From contig NZ_KB898646.1 in the NCBI RefSeq assembly GCF_000377665.1, positions 372,001 to 436,000 on the forward strand: a stretch of 64,000 bases of DNA. The letters are read 5' to 3'. Position 1 is the stretch's first letter, and each line of letters begins with the position of its first letter. The position numbers were made by a program, and so were the translations under genes. The stretch is from Vreelandella zhanjiangensis DSM 21076. GTDB taxonomy: Bacteria; Pseudomonadota; Gammaproteobacteria; Pseudomonadales; Halomonadaceae. The notes beneath the pieces are model-generated. The model ran no database searches, was not told where the DNA came from, and saw only the letters and a program-made list of their open reading frames with translations. Below, piece after piece: positions 18,324 to 29,259 of this stretch.

Positions 18324-19678
18324 GCTGGATGCTTGCTGAGGTAGCAACGGCGCTGGGCGTAGAAATATCTGAAGATCAAGCCGCGTTAGAGCTGACGGCA
18401 GTGGTTACCGATACCCGGCAAATTGTGCCCGGCTGCCTGTTCGTGGCGCTGAAAGGGCCGCGCTTTAACGGTCATGATTTTATCGGGCAGGCCCATGAGC
18501 AGGGGGCTACCGCGGCATTGGTTGAAGAGCCGGTAGACAGCCCGTTGCCCCAGCTTGTATGCCCCGATACCCGTCTTGGATTAGGGCTTTTAGCCGGTGC
18601 CTGGCGTAGCCGCTGGTCGATGCCGTTGATCGGAGTCACCGGTAATAGCGGCAAGACAACGGTCAAGGAAATGACGGCTGCCTTACTGGCGCCTCTCGGT
18701 AACGTGCTAGCGACCCAAGGCAATCTCAATAACGATATTGGCGTTCCGTTAACGCTTTTAAGATTAACCGAAGAGCATCAGGCGGGCGTTGTCGAGCTGG
18801 GGGCGAACCATCTGGGCGAAATTGCTTGGTCGAGTCGTTTAACGGTGCCTGATGTGGCTATTATCACCAACGTTACGGGGGCACACGTTGGCGAGTTTGG
18901 CGGCATGGGTCATATCGCCCAGGCGAAAAGCGAGCTGCTCAACGGTTTAAGCGACCAGGGCGTTGCGGTACTTAATCGCGATGATCATTACTACCCCTTC
19001 TGGGCTGCCTGTGCGGCTCCTCGACGCGTCATCAGCTTTGGGTTTGATAGCTCAGCGGATGTCTGCGCGTCGGCGCTTTCCTGTGACTCACAGGGGCGGT
19101 ATGCTTTCACGCTTGTTCAGCATGGTAAGCCGCTGGGTAATGTACAGCTTGCTTTGCTGGGTAAGCACAACGTTAGCAATGCGCTGGCAGCGGCAGCGGC
19201 TGCATTGGCGGTCGGTATTGCGCCTGCCGATGTTGTAGCCGGTTTACAAAATCTGCCGGTACTTAACGCACGATTAAGCATCGTACCTGGGTTGCACGGT
19301 GCCACGCTGCTTGACGATACGTATAATGCCAATCCCGGAGCGGTCAAGGCCGCGATGGAAACATTAATGCGTTTCCCCGCGCCACGCTGGTGCGCGCTGG
19401 GCGCCATGGGTGAACTTGGCGATGACGCTGAAACATTGCATGCCGAGGTTGGCCGTTACGCGGCTGAGCTTGGCATCGACAGGCTGCTGACGCTGGGTGA
19501 TGCAGCGCGTTCAGCCTGTGACGCCTTTGGTCACGGGCAGCATTTTGACGACCACGAGACGCTAACGCGTCATGTCATTAATACTTTGCCGCCCGCCACC
19601 ACGCTTCTGGTGAAAGGGTCGCGCAGCGCGGGTATGGAGCAAATCATTGCTGCGCTGCGCTCGGATGAAATAAGGTAA
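18320..19678 (+). CDS. murF: UDP-MurNAc-tripeptide:D-Ala-D-Ala ligase
   Basis: Last cytoplasmic Mur ligase; adds D-Ala-D-Ala to complete UDP-MurNAc-pentapeptide. 452 residues. ATP-binding TGNSGKTTVKEM at about 109-120, NNDIGVPLT at about 137-145, and ELGANHLGEI at about 159-168 are typical. Coupled to murE by overlap and followed by mraY after 9 bases. Confidence 0.97.
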   Translation: MSWMLAEVATALGVEISEDQAALELTAVVTDTRQIVPGCLFVALKGPRFNGHDFIGQAHEQGATAALVEEPVDSPLPQLVCPDTRLGLGLLAGAWRSRWSMPLIGVTGNSGKTTVKEMTAALLAPLGNVLATQGNLNNDIGVPLTLLRLTEEHQAGVVELGANHLGEIAWSSRLTVPDVAIITNVTGAHVGEFGGMGHIAQAKSELLNGLSDQGVAVLNRDDHYYPFWAACAAPRRVISFGFDSSADVCASALSCDSQGRYAFTLVQHGKPLGNVQLALLGKHNVSNALAAAAAALAVGIAPADVVAGLQNLPVLNARLSIVPGLHGATLLDDTYNANPGAVKAAMETLMRFPAPRWCALGAMGELGDDAETLHAEVGRYAAELGIDRLLTLGDAARSACDAFGHGQHFDDHETLTRHVINTLPPATTLLVKGSRSAGMEQIIAALRSDEIR

Positions 19679-19687
19679 ACGCCGTTC

Positions 19688-20770
19688 ATGTTACTTCACT
19701 TGGCGAATTTTCTAGCTCAGTACCAAACGGGCTTTCAGGTTTTCAACTATCTCACCTTGCGCGTCATCTTGGCGGCACTTACCTCACTGATGCTCTGTCT
19801 TTGGCTGGGGCCGTGGGTAATCCGCCGTCTTGTTGAAGGCCAGATAGGCCAGGCTGTGCGCGATGATGGCCCGCAATCCCATCTTTCAAAAGCGGGCACG
19901 CCCACCATGGGTGGCGTGATGATTTTGCTGGCGATGGCTATCAGCACATTCGTATGGGGCGATTTGACCAATCACTATGTGTGGGTGGTGCTAGCCGTAA
20001 CGCTGGGATTCGGGGCCATTGGCTGGGTTGATGATTATCGTAAAGTGGTCGAGAAAAACCCCCGCGGTCTGCCTGCTCGCTGGAAGTATTTTTGGCAGTC
20101 GGTGGTCGGGATAGGTGCAGCGCTAGTGCTTTATTTCACGGCAGCTACGCCGGCCGAAACCAGTCTGCTCGTGCCGCTGTTTAAAGATATCGCGCTGCCG
20201 CTGGGCGTGTTTTATATCGTGCTGACCTACTTTGTGATTGTAGGTAGTTCTAACGCGGTGAACCTGACCGATGGTTTGGATGGCCTGGCGATCATGCCCA
20301 CCGTGCTGGTGGCGATGGGCTTGTCAGTCTTTGCTTATGCCAGCGGTAACGCTGTATTCGCCAACTACCTGCATATCCCGTTTATTAACGGTACCGGGGA
20401 GCTTGCGATTTTCTGTGCGACCATCGCCGGAGCGGGGCTCGGCTTTTTGTGGTTCAACACCTATCCCGCCCAGGTATTTATGGGCGATGTAGGCGCGCTT
20501 GCGTTAGGTGCGGCGCTTGGCGTGGTCGCGGTAATTGTTCGCCAGGAAATCGTCCTGTTCATTATGGGCGGTATTTTTGTCGTCGAAACCCTATCGGTCA
20601 TACTGCAGGTGGGATCTTATAAAATGACCGGACGGCGTATTTTCCGCATGGCGCCGCTACATCACCACTTCGAATTGAAAGGCTGGCCGGAGCCGCGTGT
20701 CATTGTGCGTTTCTGGATCATTACCGTGGTATTGGTACTACTGGGCCTCGCGACGCTCAAGGTTCGTTAA
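19688..20770 (+). CDS. mraY: Phospho-MurNAc-pentapeptide translocase MraY
   Basis: Integral membrane enzyme that makes lipid I from UDP-MurNAc-pentapeptide and undecaprenyl phosphate. 360 residues with ten hydrophobic segments. Catalytic loops: PTMGGVM near 74, GWVDDYRK near 114-121, [10 protein letters not shown] near 192-201, [11 protein letters not shown] near 263-273, and the histidine-rich [11 protein letters not shown] near 322-332. Confidence 0.98.
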   Translation: MLLHLANFLAQYQTGFQVFNYLTLRVILAALTSLMLCLWLGPWVIRRLVEGQIGQAVRDDGPQSHLSKAGTPTMGGVMILLAMAISTFVWGDLTNHYVWVVLAVTLGFGAIGWVDDYRKVVEKNPRGLPARWKYFWQSVVGIGAALVLYFTAATPAETSLLVPLFKDIALPLGVFYIVLTYFVIVGSSNAVNLTDGLDGLAIMPTVLVAMGLSVFAYASGNAVFANYLHIPFINGTGELAIFCATIAGAGLGFLWFNTYPAQVFMGDVGALALGAALGVVAVIVRQEIVLFIMGGIFVVETLSVILQVGSYKMTGRRIFRMAPLHHHFELKGWPEPRVIVRFWIITVVLVLLGLATLKVR

Positions 20771-20826
20771 TCGATGCGGTGATAGGGCCGCTGCAGCCTT
20801 AAGCGTATAACGCAAAGGAGCCAGAT

Positions 20827-22206
20827 ATGGTGCGAGTACCTAACGGAATGAGCGTTGTCGTTGGCCTGGGGCTTTCAGGTCGAGCAATTTGTCGGCATTT
20901 GGCACGCACGAATATACCTTTCATGGTGGCGGACACTCGCAGTGAGCCGCCGGGCCTTGCGGCTTTTCATGCGGCTCATCCCGGTGTGGATGTGGTATGC
21001 GGTCCGCTAGCCGCGCTGGATTTTACCGATGCCCATGAAGTGGTGCTTAGCCCTGGTGTTGATCCCGCAACGCCCGGGCTGGAGGGCTTGGCTGAACGTA
21101 TCAACCCGCATACCGGGGACTCGATGGTGGTGGGCGAAACCGCTCTGTTTGTGCGGGCCAATCAAGTGCCGATTGCCGCTATTACCGGCTCTAATGCTAA
21201 ATCCACAGTGACCACGCTACTCGGTGAAATGGCCAAAGCTGCTGGCTTGCGGGTAGCGGTGGGGGGGAATCTCGGCACTCCCGCGCTCGACCTGTTAGCC
21301 GATCAGCCCGATGCCGAGCTGTATATTCTAGAGCTTTCCAGCTTTCAGCTGGAAACCACGCCTGCGTTAGGCGCCAAGGCCGCTGCGTTTTTAAATCTTT
21401 GTGAAGATCATCTGGACAGGCATGGCGATATGCAGACCTACCGCCTGGCCAAGCAGCGCATCTTTATCGGTGCACAGCACGTCATTGTTAACCAGGATGA
21501 CCCTTTGACCTGGCCTTCCCAGGAAGACGTAACGACTATGCGTTTTTCAGTGAATGCGCCCTCAGACAACCACTGGGGTCTCGTTTGGGAGGGGCCTGAG
21601 CTTAAGCTTATGCAAGGGCAAACTCAGTGGCTTTCCGCCCGCGAATTGAAAGTGGCCGGCCAGCACAACTATGCAAATGCCTTGGCAGCGCTTGCCATGG
21701 GCCAGGCGTTAGGGCTTAACGCATCCGCCATGATCGATACCCTTAAAACGTTTACCGGGCTGCCGCACCGTAGTGAAACGGTGGCGCATATTAACGACGT
21801 TACCTGGATAAACGACTCTAAAGGCACCAACGTGGGCGCCACATTGGCAGCGATCCAAGGGCTTGGCGCCACGCTTAAGGGCCGCCTGATCTGGCTTGCC
21901 GGTGGCGTTGGCAAGGGGGCTGACTTTACACCGCTTGCCGCACCGCTGGCGCGCTGCGCGCGTCAGGCGCTACTGTTTGGCGCGGACAGTGAGCGTATCG
22001 CCCAGGCCATAACCTCTCAAGTGCCGGTGCAAAAAGTGCATGATTTAACACAGGCAATGGAAGTAGCTTTCACCATGGCCCAGCCAGGAGACTGCGTGCT
22101 CTTATCGCCTGCCTGCGCGAGTTTTGATCAGTTTTCTGGCTATGAAGCCCGCGGTAAGGCTTTTCGTGACTGGGTAGAAAACAAAGCGGCGGAGGTATCC
22201 TTATGA
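20827..22206 (+). CDS. murD: UDP-MurNAc-L-Ala:D-Glu ligase
   Basis: Cytoplasmic Mur ligase adding D-glutamate. 459 residues. N-terminal Rossmann-like substrate domain (VVGLGLSGRA near 11-20), ATP loop TGSNAKSTVTTL near 121-132 (GSNAKST instead of the commoner GTNGKST), HRSETV near 314 and the NDSKGTN motif near 327-333. AAAGGAG before the ATG at 20827. Its stop overlaps ftsW. Confidence 0.96.
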   Translation: MVRVPNGMSVVVGLGLSGRAICRHLARTNIPFMVADTRSEPPGLAAFHAAHPGVDVVCGPLAALDFTDAHEVVLSPGVDPATPGLEGLAERINPHTGDSMVVGETALFVRANQVPIAAITGSNAKSTVTTLLGEMAKAAGLRVAVGGNLGTPALDLLADQPDAELYILELSSFQLETTPALGAKAAAFLNLCEDHLDRHGDMQTYRLAKQRIFIGAQHVIVNQDDPLTWPSQEDVTTMRFSVNAPSDNHWGLVWEGPELKLMQGQTQWLSARELKVAGQHNYANALAALAMGQALGLNASAMIDTLKTFTGLPHRSETVAHINDVTWINDSKGTNVGATLAAIQGLGATLKGRLIWLAGGVGKGADFTPLAAPLARCARQALLFGADSERIAQAITSQVPVQKVHDLTQAMEVAFTMAQPGDCVLLSPACASFDQFSGYEARGKAFRDWVENKAAEVSL

Positions 22207-23384
22207 GCCGAATACAGCGCTTGCATCGGGCATTAACCACGCGTGATTTCCCTTGCGATATTTGGTTGATAGCTGCCGCCGTGGCACTGGCCGGATTAGG
22301 CTGGGTCATGGTCAGTTCGGCCTCGGTAGGCCTTTTGGACAATAGTTTTTACTACTTCCGCCAGCACGGTATTTTCCTGGTGGTGTCAGCACTAGGCTGC
22401 CTGTTTATGCTCAGCGTACCGCTTGAGGCCTGGCGGCAAAATGCAGCGCTGATTTTCCTGGTCAGCGTTGGGCTGCTGGTGGTCGTACTGTTGTTCGGTC
22501 AGGAAATTAACGGTAGTAAGCGTTGGATTGCTCTGCCTGGGCCGCTGCCGAATCTTCAGGTGTCAGAGCTTGGCAAGATCGGCCTTATTTTTTACATGGC
22601 GATGTTTATGTCGCGCTTCACCTATGATTTACGTCTTCGTGCGTTTACGCTCTGGCGGCCTATCGCGGTACTGGCTGTGCCGGCCAGTTTACTTTTTTTA
22701 GCACCCGACTTTGGCGGTATGGTGGTGTACTCAGTGTGTGTGATCGGCATGCTGATGATGAGTGGCGCATCGCTTGTTTTGCTTATTGGTAGTGGCGGGG
22801 CACTTGCCGCCGGGGCGGTGATGTTGGTGGTATTAGAGCCGTATCGCCTAGCCCGCTGGACCAGCTTTCTAGATCCTTGGGCCGATCAGTTCGCGACCGG
22901 ATATCAGCTTACCCAGGCATTGATTGCCTTTGGGCGTGGCCATGTGACCGGTACTGGGTTAGGTAATAGCGTTCAAAAGCTGCACTATCTGCCCGAGGCC
23001 CATACCGATTTCATCTTTGCGGTTATTGCCGAAGAGCTGGGCATGATTGGGGCTATCGCGGTGATATTGCTGTTTACGTTACTGGTTAGCCGCGCCATGC
23101 TGATTGGTCGCAAGGCAGAGCTCGCGGGCCATCTTTTCGGCGCCTATGTGAGTTACGGGATAGGCTTCGTTATTGCCTCGCAGGCATTTATCAATATGGC
23201 GGTTAGCTCAGGTTTGTTGCCCACCAAGGGTCTGACGCTACCGCTGGTAAGTTATGGCGGGTCGAGCCTGCTGGTCATCGGTATGATGATTGGCTTATTG
23301 CTGCGCGTAGATGCGGAAACCAGGCACCGGCCGCGTCGTACGCCAACCCCTTATAAATCGCGCAGCGAACCGCGGTTATCGTAA
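22203..23384 (+). CDS. ftsW: Septal peptidoglycan glycosyltransferase FtsW
   Basis: SEDS-family polymerase that works with FtsI at the septum. 393 residues with about ten transmembrane helices. Family signatures include LSELGKIGLI-like QVSELGKIGLIFYMA near 119-133, the extracellular loop with HLPEAHTDFIFAV-type sequence near 262-274 and the C-terminal PLVSYGGSSLL near 347-357. Overlaps murD by four bases. Confidence 0.97.
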   Translation: MSRIQRLHRALTTRDFPCDIWLIAAAVALAGLGWVMVSSASVGLLDNSFYYFRQHGIFLVVSALGCLFMLSVPLEAWRQNAALIFLVSVGLLVVVLLFGQEINGSKRWIALPGPLPNLQVSELGKIGLIFYMAMFMSRFTYDLRLRAFTLWRPIAVLAVPASLLFLAPDFGGMVVYSVCVIGMLMMSGASLVLLIGSGGALAAGAVMLVVLEPYRLARWTSFLDPWADQFATGYQLTQALIAFGRGHVTGTGLGNSVQKLHYLPEAHTDFIFAVIAEELGMIGAIAVILLFTLLVSRAMLIGRKAELAGHLFGAYVSYGIGFVIASQAFINMAVSSGLLPTKGLTLPLVSYGGSSLLVIGMMIGLLLRVDAETRHRPRRTPTPYKSRSEPRLS

Positions 23385-23405
23385 TACTTTGTTAAGGAGT
23401 CGTTT

Positions 23406-24503
23406 GTGACGACGCACGCACATCGGCGCGTTTTAATCATGGCAGGAGGAACCGGGGGGCATGTCGTGCCCGCGCTTTCTCTGGCTCGTGCGCTCAAAGC
23501 ACAGAATATCGAGGTTGAATGGCTGGGCAGCCCTCGCGGTATTGAAAACCGGCTGGTGCCTGACGCTGGTATCAAGCTGCACACCATTGCGGTAAGCGGG
23601 CTGCGCGGTAATGGCGCGGCTGGATGGCTTAAAGCACCGGTCAATCTTACCCGGGCGGTATGGCAGGCACGCCAGGTTATTAACACGTTTAAACCTCAGC
23701 TGGTCGTCGGGCTGGGTGGTTTTGCCAGTGGCCCAGGTGGGCTTGCCGCTTGGCTATCGCGTATACCGCTGGTAGTACATGAACAAAATGCCGTCGCGGG
23801 GCTAACCAATCGCGTGTTATCACGCTTAGCCACACGCAGTTACGCAGCCTTTCCTGAAGCATTTGGCGAGCGTGCTGAGGTGATCGGCAACCCCGTGCGC
23901 GAAGAAATAGCCGCGCTGGGTGAAACGCCGCGTACTGTGCAAGCGCTGCAGGGTCGCCCGCTGCGCCTGTTGGTGGTGGGCGGTTCTCTGGGCGCGGTAG
24001 CTTTAAATGAGCGTTTGCCTCAGGCGGTTGCCAGTTTGCCGACTGAAACGCGTCCTGAAATTCGTCACCAGGCGGGCAAGTCGCGGGATGTGCAAACTGC
24101 CGAAGGCTATGCCAAATACGGTGTAGACGCCGAGGTAACACCCTTTATTGATGATATGGCGGCAGCTTATGACTGGGCAGACCTTGTGGTATGTCGGTCA
24201 GGCGCGTTAACGGTAGCGGAGCTTGCCGCGGCAGCCAAACCGTCACTTCTGGTGCCTTTTCCGTTTGCGGTGGATGACCATCAGCGGGTTAATGCCGATG
24301 TGTTGGTCAAAGCCGGTGCTGCCCTGTGCGTTGTCCAGTCCGCGTTAACCCCTGACCGGTTGGCGCATTACTTGAGCGACTTGTTAGAGCCCGCGACGCT
24401 AGCACTGATGGCATCACGCGCGCGCCAAGCAGCCTATTTAGACGCCACTGAGCGATTAGCCGAAGGATGTCTGGCGATATTACCGAAAGGAGAAGCAGTG
24501 TGA
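23406..24503 (+). CDS. murG: UDP-GlcNAc:lipid I N-acetylglucosaminyltransferase MurG
   Basis: Peripheral membrane glycosyltransferase making lipid II. GTG start at 23406 preceded by TAAGGAG; 365 residues. Glycine loop [11 protein letters not shown] at about 14-24, HEQNAVAG near 125-132, second loop VVGGSLGA near 191-198, and the C-terminal UDP site with [11 protein letters not shown] near 262-272. The last bases overlap the murC start. Confidence 0.97.
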   Translation: MTTHAHRRVLIMAGGTGGHVVPALSLARALKAQNIEVEWLGSPRGIENRLVPDAGIKLHTIAVSGLRGNGAAGWLKAPVNLTRAVWQARQVINTFKPQLVVGLGGFASGPGGLAAWLSRIPLVVHEQNAVAGLTNRVLSRLATRSYAAFPEAFGERAEVIGNPVREEIAALGETPRTVQALQGRPLRLLVVGGSLGAVALNERLPQAVASLPTETRPEIRHQAGKSRDVQTAEGYAKYGVDAEVTPFIDDMAAAYDWADLVVCRSGALTVAELAAAAKPSLLVPFPFAVDDHQRVNADVLVKAGAALCVVQSALTPDRLAHYLSDLLEPATLALMASRARQAAYLDATERLAEGCLAILPKGEAV

Positions 24504-25969
24504 CCGACTCAGTAACTCAGCCCTTACCGCAACGGAGCATGCCCAGCGGCCCAGCGATGCGCCGTATTCAGCACATCCATTTTGTAGGCATTGGCGGTGC
24601 CGGTATGTGTGGTATTGCCGAAGTATTGGCAAACCAAGGTTACAAGGTTAGCGGCAGTGATATGAAAGCCTCTTCCGTTGTCGAGCGGTTGCGCCAATGC
24701 GGTATCTGCGTTGATATTGGTCACGCTGAAGCCAATGTGGAAGGAGCAGACGTAGTCGTCGTTTCAAGTGCTGTGGATACTACCAATCCTGAAATTCGCT
24801 GGGCGCATGAGCATCGCGTGCCCGTGGTGCGGCGCGCTGAAATGCTGGCTGAATTGATGCGCTTTCGTCATGGCATCGCGGTTGCCGGAACGCATGGTAA
24901 AACCACTACCACGAGCCTGACAGCGACGCTGTTGGCCGAGGGCGGCCTGGACCCTACCTTCGTTATCGGCGGGCGTTTAACCAGCGCCGGTGCTAACGCC
25001 CGTTTGGGAGAAGGTGATTATCTGGTCGCTGAGGCTGATGAGTCGGATGCATCGTTTCTTCATCTTCAGCCGATGATGTCGATTGTGACCAATATCGATG
25101 CGGATCACATGGCTACCTACGGCGGCGATTTTGAGCGTCTAAAAAGCACCTTCATCGAGTTTTTACATAATCTGCCCTTTTATGGACTGGCCGTACTGTG
25201 TATTGATGACCCGCACGTCCGTGAACTGTGCGAGCAGGTTAAGCGGCAGTTTGTGACCTATGGGTTTGATGCCGATGCGGATTACCGCATTGTGGATTTT
25301 GCCCAGCAGGGCGGGGAAGTCACATTTACCGCGCTGCGCCCCGGCAACGCCGAGCCTCTGAATATTTGCCTGGCCATGCCAGGAAGGCATAACGCTTTAA
25401 ACGCGATGGCAGCGATTGTGGTCGCGACCGATGCTGGCGTGAGCGATGCGGCTATCTTACGTGGCTTGGCAAGCTTTGCCGGGGTAGGGCGACGTTTTCA
25501 GGTTCACGGCCATTTTCCGGCGCCCAAAGCCCCCGGCAAGATTATGCTGGTAGACGATTACGGCCATCATCCCCGTGAAGTGGATATGGTTATCAAGGCG
25601 GTTCGCGCAGGCTGGCCGGAGCGTCGTTTGGTCATGCTTTACCAGCCTCATCGCTATAGCCGCACGCGTGACTTGTATGAGGATTTTGTCAAAGTCCTTT
25701 CTCAGGTCGATACGCTGGTACTTCTAGATGTTTACAGTGCTGGTGAAGCCGTTATACCCGGCGCTGACGGTCGTGCGCTTGCCGGCTCGATTCGCCAGCG
25801 TGGCGAAGTGGATCCGCTGTTTATCGAGCATAAGCAGGAATTACCCGCGTTGCTGGCGAACGTATTACGTCCAAACGATATTTTAATTACTCAAGGGGCG
25901 GGCGATGTTGGCGGGATTTCGCTCTCTTTAGCCCAGGCTGAACTGGTATTAAGTGAGGTAGAGCTGTGA
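24500..25969 (+). CDS. murC: UDP-MurNAc:L-alanine ligase
   Basis: First Mur ligase of the stem-peptide pathway. GTG at 24500 overlaps the murG stop (GTGA) and is preceded by AAAGGAGAA; 489 residues. [17 protein letters not shown] near 26-42, ATP loop GTHGKTTT near 131-138, [10 protein letters not shown] near 180-189 and the C-terminal YGHHPREV near 354-361 are conserved. Confidence 0.97.
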   Translation: MTDSVTQPLPQRSMPSGPAMRRIQHIHFVGIGGAGMCGIAEVLANQGYKVSGSDMKASSVVERLRQCGICVDIGHAEANVEGADVVVVSSAVDTTNPEIRWAHEHRVPVVRRAEMLAELMRFRHGIAVAGTHGKTTTTSLTATLLAEGGLDPTFVIGGRLTSAGANARLGEGDYLVAEADESDASFLHLQPMMSIVTNIDADHMATYGGDFERLKSTFIEFLHNLPFYGLAVLCIDDPHVRELCEQVKRQFVTYGFDADADYRIVDFAQQGGEVTFTALRPGNAEPLNICLAMPGRHNALNAMAAIVVATDAGVSDAAILRGLASFAGVGRRFQVHGHFPAPKAPGKIMLVDDYGHHPREVDMVIKAVRAGWPERRLVMLYQPHRYSRTRDLYEDFVKVLSQVDTLVLLDVYSAGEAVIPGADGRALAGSIRQRGEVDPLFIEHKQELPALLANVLRPNDILITQGAGDVGGISLSLAQAELVLSEVEL

Positions 25970-26904
25970 GCGCAGATAACGCCCAAGTGGATCGCTCTCG
26001 CGTAGTCGTGGTTTATGGCGGTTCCTCTGCTGAACGTGAAGTGTCGCTTAAAAGTGGCGCGGCCGTTCTGGAGGCCCTGAAACGTCAAAAGGTTAACGCA
26101 GAGGGCTATGATCTGCGTGATAAGGGGTTGGTCGGGCTAGAGGCGCTGGCACCCTCGGCGGTGTTCATTGCTCTGCACGGTCGGGGCGGTGAGGATGGCA
26201 CGCTGCAAGGCGCGCTCGAGCTCTTGAACATTCCCTACACCGGTAGCGGCGTACTCGCCTCGGCGCTGGGCATGGACAAGCAGCGTACCAAGCAGGTGTG
26301 GCAGGCCATTGGGTTGCCTACCCCAGAAAGCATCATGCTCAATAAGGGCTCTGATTGGGATGGTGTCGTGGCAACGCTTGGCTTGCCGATGATGGTAAAG
26401 CCGGTGCATGAAGGTTCCACGCTGGGTATCAGTATCGTCAAAACGCGCGAGGCGCTGGAAGCCGCCTACCGCGAAGCCGCTCAGTTTGATGCCCGCGTCA
26501 TGGCCGAGCGCTTTGTGGTAGGTGATGAATATACCGTGGCACTGCTGAATGAGCAGGTGCTGCCCGCCATTCGTGTAGAAGTGCCCGGTGGCTTTTACGA
26601 TTTTGAGGCCAAGTACGTTTCCAATACCACTCAGTACCACTTGCCCTGCGGGCTTTCAGGCGAGGATGAAGCCGAGCTTGCCGGGCTGTGCCGTGAAGCC
26701 TTTGCTGCAATCGGCTGTGAGGGCTGGGGGCGGGTAGACGTCATGCGCGATGCAAAGGGGCAGTTCTGGCTGATCGAAGTCAATACGGTGCCGGGAATGA
26801 CCGATCACAGTCTTGTACCGCAGGCCGCTGCGTATGCCGGTATCGAATTTGATGACCTGGTTGTACAGATCCTGCAAACGGCTGGTAAGCAGAGCGCATC
26901 ATGA
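25966..26904 (+). CDS. ddl: D-alanine:D-alanine ligase
   Basis: ATP-grasp ligase making D-Ala-D-Ala for MurF. GTG at 25966 overlaps the murC stop; 312 residues. [15 protein letters not shown] near 18-32, [12 protein letters not shown] near 69-80, [11 protein letters not shown] near 145-155 and the C-terminal ATP/Mg site with [12 protein letters not shown] near 273-284. Position between murC and ftsQ matches ddlB. Confidence 0.96.
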   Translation: MSADNAQVDRSRVVVVYGGSSAEREVSLKSGAAVLEALKRQKVNAEGYDLRDKGLVGLEALAPSAVFIALHGRGGEDGTLQGALELLNIPYTGSGVLASALGMDKQRTKQVWQAIGLPTPESIMLNKGSDWDGVVATLGLPMMVKPVHEGSTLGISIVKTREALEAAYREAAQFDARVMAERFVVGDEYTVALLNEQVLPAIRVEVPGGFYDFEAKYVSNTTQYHLPCGLSGEDEAELAGLCREAFAAIGCEGWGRVDVMRDAKGQFWLIEVNTVPGMTDHSLVPQAAAYAGIEFDDLVVQILQTAGKQSAS

Positions 26905-26913
26905 AGAGGCCTT

Positions 26914-27627
26914 ATGAAAAGGCGTAATGCTTGGTTTGGCCTCATACTCCTGGCGCTGTTGCTCGGAGCGGGAAGCCGCGCGCTATGGCTATGGCTCGAT
27001 CGTCCCATCGAGCGTGTATCGATTCGCGGTGAATGGGACTACGTCAGTGCTGATTATTTGCGCACTCAGCTGGCGCCATTGGTCCAGGGGGCTACATGGT
27101 TGTCGGCTGATCTGGGCGAACTGCGTAATCGTGCGCTGCAGGTGGGCTGGCTTCAAGAAGTGCGTATTTCCCGTGAATGGCCTAACGCTTTGGTGTTTGA
27201 GTTAGTTGAGCAGTCGCCGGTTGCGCGTTGGAACGATGATTTTTTACTTAATCCAGAAGGCGAGCCATTTTCCTTTGCGCCTATTGATGTACCCAAAGGG
27301 CTTCCTGATCTGGCTGGGCCTAATGGAAGTAGTGAAGAAGTCTTAAGTTACTATCATCGTTTAATGCCGCACTTTGAAGGTTTATCGCTGTCGCTTGCCC
27401 AGTTACGTTTAGAGCCGCGGGGAGCATGGCGGTTACAGTTAGATAACGGCGCCTGGGTAATGTTGGGTAGACGCGATCATGAGGTTCGTTTGGCACGGCT
27501 ATCGGCTTCCTGGCAGCGAGAACTCTCCAAGTCCGGCGAACATATCCGCTATATCGACCTGCGTTACCCTAATGGCGTTGCGGTTGCCTGGCATGGTGAA
27601 AGTGATTTTGAGGAATCGGAGGAGTAA
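26914..27627 (+). CDS. ftsQ: Cell division protein FtsQ
   Basis: Bitopic divisome protein linking FtsL/FtsB to the ring. 237 residues: one transmembrane helix at about 8-26, POTRA domain with the pattern I-x-R-V-S-I-R-G-x-W-x-Y-V (about 31-100), and a beta domain ending in an acidic tail. Overall length is shorter than E. coli FtsQ (276). Last gene before a 308-base gap. Confidence 0.95.
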   Translation: MKRRNAWFGLILLALLLGAGSRALWLWLDRPIERVSIRGEWDYVSADYLRTQLAPLVQGATWLSADLGELRNRALQVGWLQEVRISREWPNALVFELVEQSPVARWNDDFLLNPEGEPFSFAPIDVPKGLPDLAGPNGSSEEVLSYYHRLMPHFEGLSLSLAQLRLEPRGAWRLQLDNGAWVMLGRRDHEVRLARLSASWQRELSKSGEHIRYIDLRYPNGVAVAWHGESDFEESEE

Positions 27628-27935
27628 TCTTCGTTTTACTTAACGTCTTTTAGCCAGAGTTAGTGATCGCCAACGTGGAAAAACCCATTAATGGGGTTTA
27701 AATTACTTGCCAAGCCCATTATTGTGGGCTGTCGCTAGTCGTATTATGGCGATTGTTTCTATACTATGGGCCAGTGAAAGTTTTTTGTGGGTTTATTCTC
27801 TCTCATCGGCGTTTAATGATAATTAGTCATCAACGCTTGTTGACTGCTAAGTTGTAATCACTAGGCGATGAGTTGAGTTAAGTGTCCCTTATTTATTTTA
27901 CTATTTAAAAAGATTATAAGGAGTATTCCCGACTC
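27628..27935 (+). other. AT-rich non-coding interval between ftsQ and ftsA
   Basis: No plausible reading frame. It holds a near-perfect palindrome (27681-27699, core CCCATTAATGGG) and a second hairpin AGCCCA-N6-TGGGCT at 27713-27730; both share CCCATTA. A TATACT box at 27760-27765 lacks a clear -35. Closer to ftsA, TTAAGT (27878-27883), 18 bases, TATTTA (27902-27907) could be a promoter, and the ftsA ribosome site AAGGAG is at 27918-27923. Likely holds the ftsAZ promoters; exact elements are uncertain. Confidence 0.5.
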
Positions 27936-29225
27936 ATGGCAGGCTCACCCAATGCATCTAATATGGTGGTCGGGCTGGACATTGGAACGTCCAAGGTCGT
28001 CGCAATCGTCGGGCAACCTACCGATGATGGCGGCATCGAAATTGCGGGTATCGGCTCGCACCCCTCACGGGGCATGAAGCGCGGCGTCGTTATTAATATT
28101 GAGTCAACGGTTCAGTCTATTCAGCGAGCCGTGGAAGAAGCCGAGCTCATGGCAGGCTGTGATATTCACTCAGTATATGTCGGCGTTGCCGGTAGCCATA
28201 TTAGTTCGATGAATTCCGATGGCGTAGTGGCCATCAAAGAGCGCGAAGTTACGCCCTCCGATATTGACCGCGTTATCGATTCAGCTAGAGCCCGGGCAAT
28301 CTCAGAAGGCCAGCGCGTTTTACACGTGCTGCCCCAAGAATTTTCAATCGATGCTCAGGGCGGTATTCGTGAACCCTTGGGTATGTCGGGTGTCAGGCTG
28401 GAGGCGCAGGTCCACCTGGTAACCGCGGCTCTCAATGCTGTACAAAATATTGAGAAGTGCGTTCGCCGTTGTGGTTTGGATGTTGACGCCATCATCCTGG
28501 AGCAGCTGGCTTCCAGCATGGCGGTATTAACCGAAGATGAGCGTGAGCTCGGTGTCTGTATGGTGGATATTGGTGGCGGAACGACCGATATGGCCATATT
28601 TACCGAAGGCGCCATCCGGCATACTGCGGTTATTCCGATTGCTGGCGATCAGGTAACCAACGACATCGCCATGGCACTGCGTACGCCTACTCAGCACGCT
28701 GAAGAAATTAAAGTTAAGTATGCCTGCGCATTAACGCAGCTGGCATCTAGCGATGAAATGATCAAAGTTCCTAGTGTGGGTGACCGTCCGGCGCGTGATT
28801 TATCACGTCAGGCGCTCGCTGAAGTAGTGGAACCACGCTATGAAGAGCTATTCACACTGGTAAGAGACGAATTACGCCGTAGTGGCTATGAAGATATGGT
28901 TGCCGCTGGTGTGGTACTTACTGGTGGCACCTCACGCATGGAAGGTGTGAGTGAGCTGGCAGAGGAAATATTTCATATGCCGGTTCGTATCGCCTGTCCG
29001 CAAAATGTTCGAGGTTTGGCAGATGTCGTGCGTAACCCCATTTATGCGACAGGTGTCGGCTTACTGCATTATGCGTTGCAAGAAGTGCGTCATGGGCGAG
29101 GTCTAGAAAGCCACGGGGGAGTGGTTGCTGCCCATAAAGGACGCAACGAGCTTGCCCGGCGTGATATCAAGGAAGGCCATTCGGCGCTGGCCAGAGTTAA
29201 AGGCTGGTTCAAAGGAAATTTCTGA
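27936..29225 (+). CDS. ftsA: Cell division protein FtsA
   Basis: Actin-like ATPase that tethers FtsZ to the membrane. 429 residues. Phosphate-1 loop [10 protein letters not shown] near 12-21, phosphate-2 [13 protein letters not shown] near 211-223, adenosine loop [14 protein letters not shown] near 333-346, and a C-terminal amphipathic helix ([10 protein letters not shown]) for membrane binding. Preceded by AAGGAGTA. ftsZ follows after 34 bases. Confidence 0.97.
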   Translation: MAGSPNASNMVVGLDIGTSKVVAIVGQPTDDGGIEIAGIGSHPSRGMKRGVVINIESTVQSIQRAVEEAELMAGCDIHSVYVGVAGSHISSMNSDGVVAIKEREVTPSDIDRVIDSARARAISEGQRVLHVLPQEFSIDAQGGIREPLGMSGVRLEAQVHLVTAALNAVQNIEKCVRRCGLDVDAIILEQLASSMAVLTEDERELGVCMVDIGGGTTDMAIFTEGAIRHTAVIPIAGDQVTNDIAMALRTPTQHAEEIKVKYACALTQLASSDEMIKVPSVGDRPARDLSRQALAEVVEPRYEELFTLVRDELRRSGYEDMVAAGVVLTGGTSRMEGVSELAEEIFHMPVRIACPQNVRGLADVVRNPIYATGVGLLHYALQEVRHGRGLESHGGVVAAHKGRNELARRDIKEGHSALARVKGWFKGNF

Positions 29226-29259
29226 CAGGGCCGCAAGCGCGGTTCAGGAGACGGGGCTT

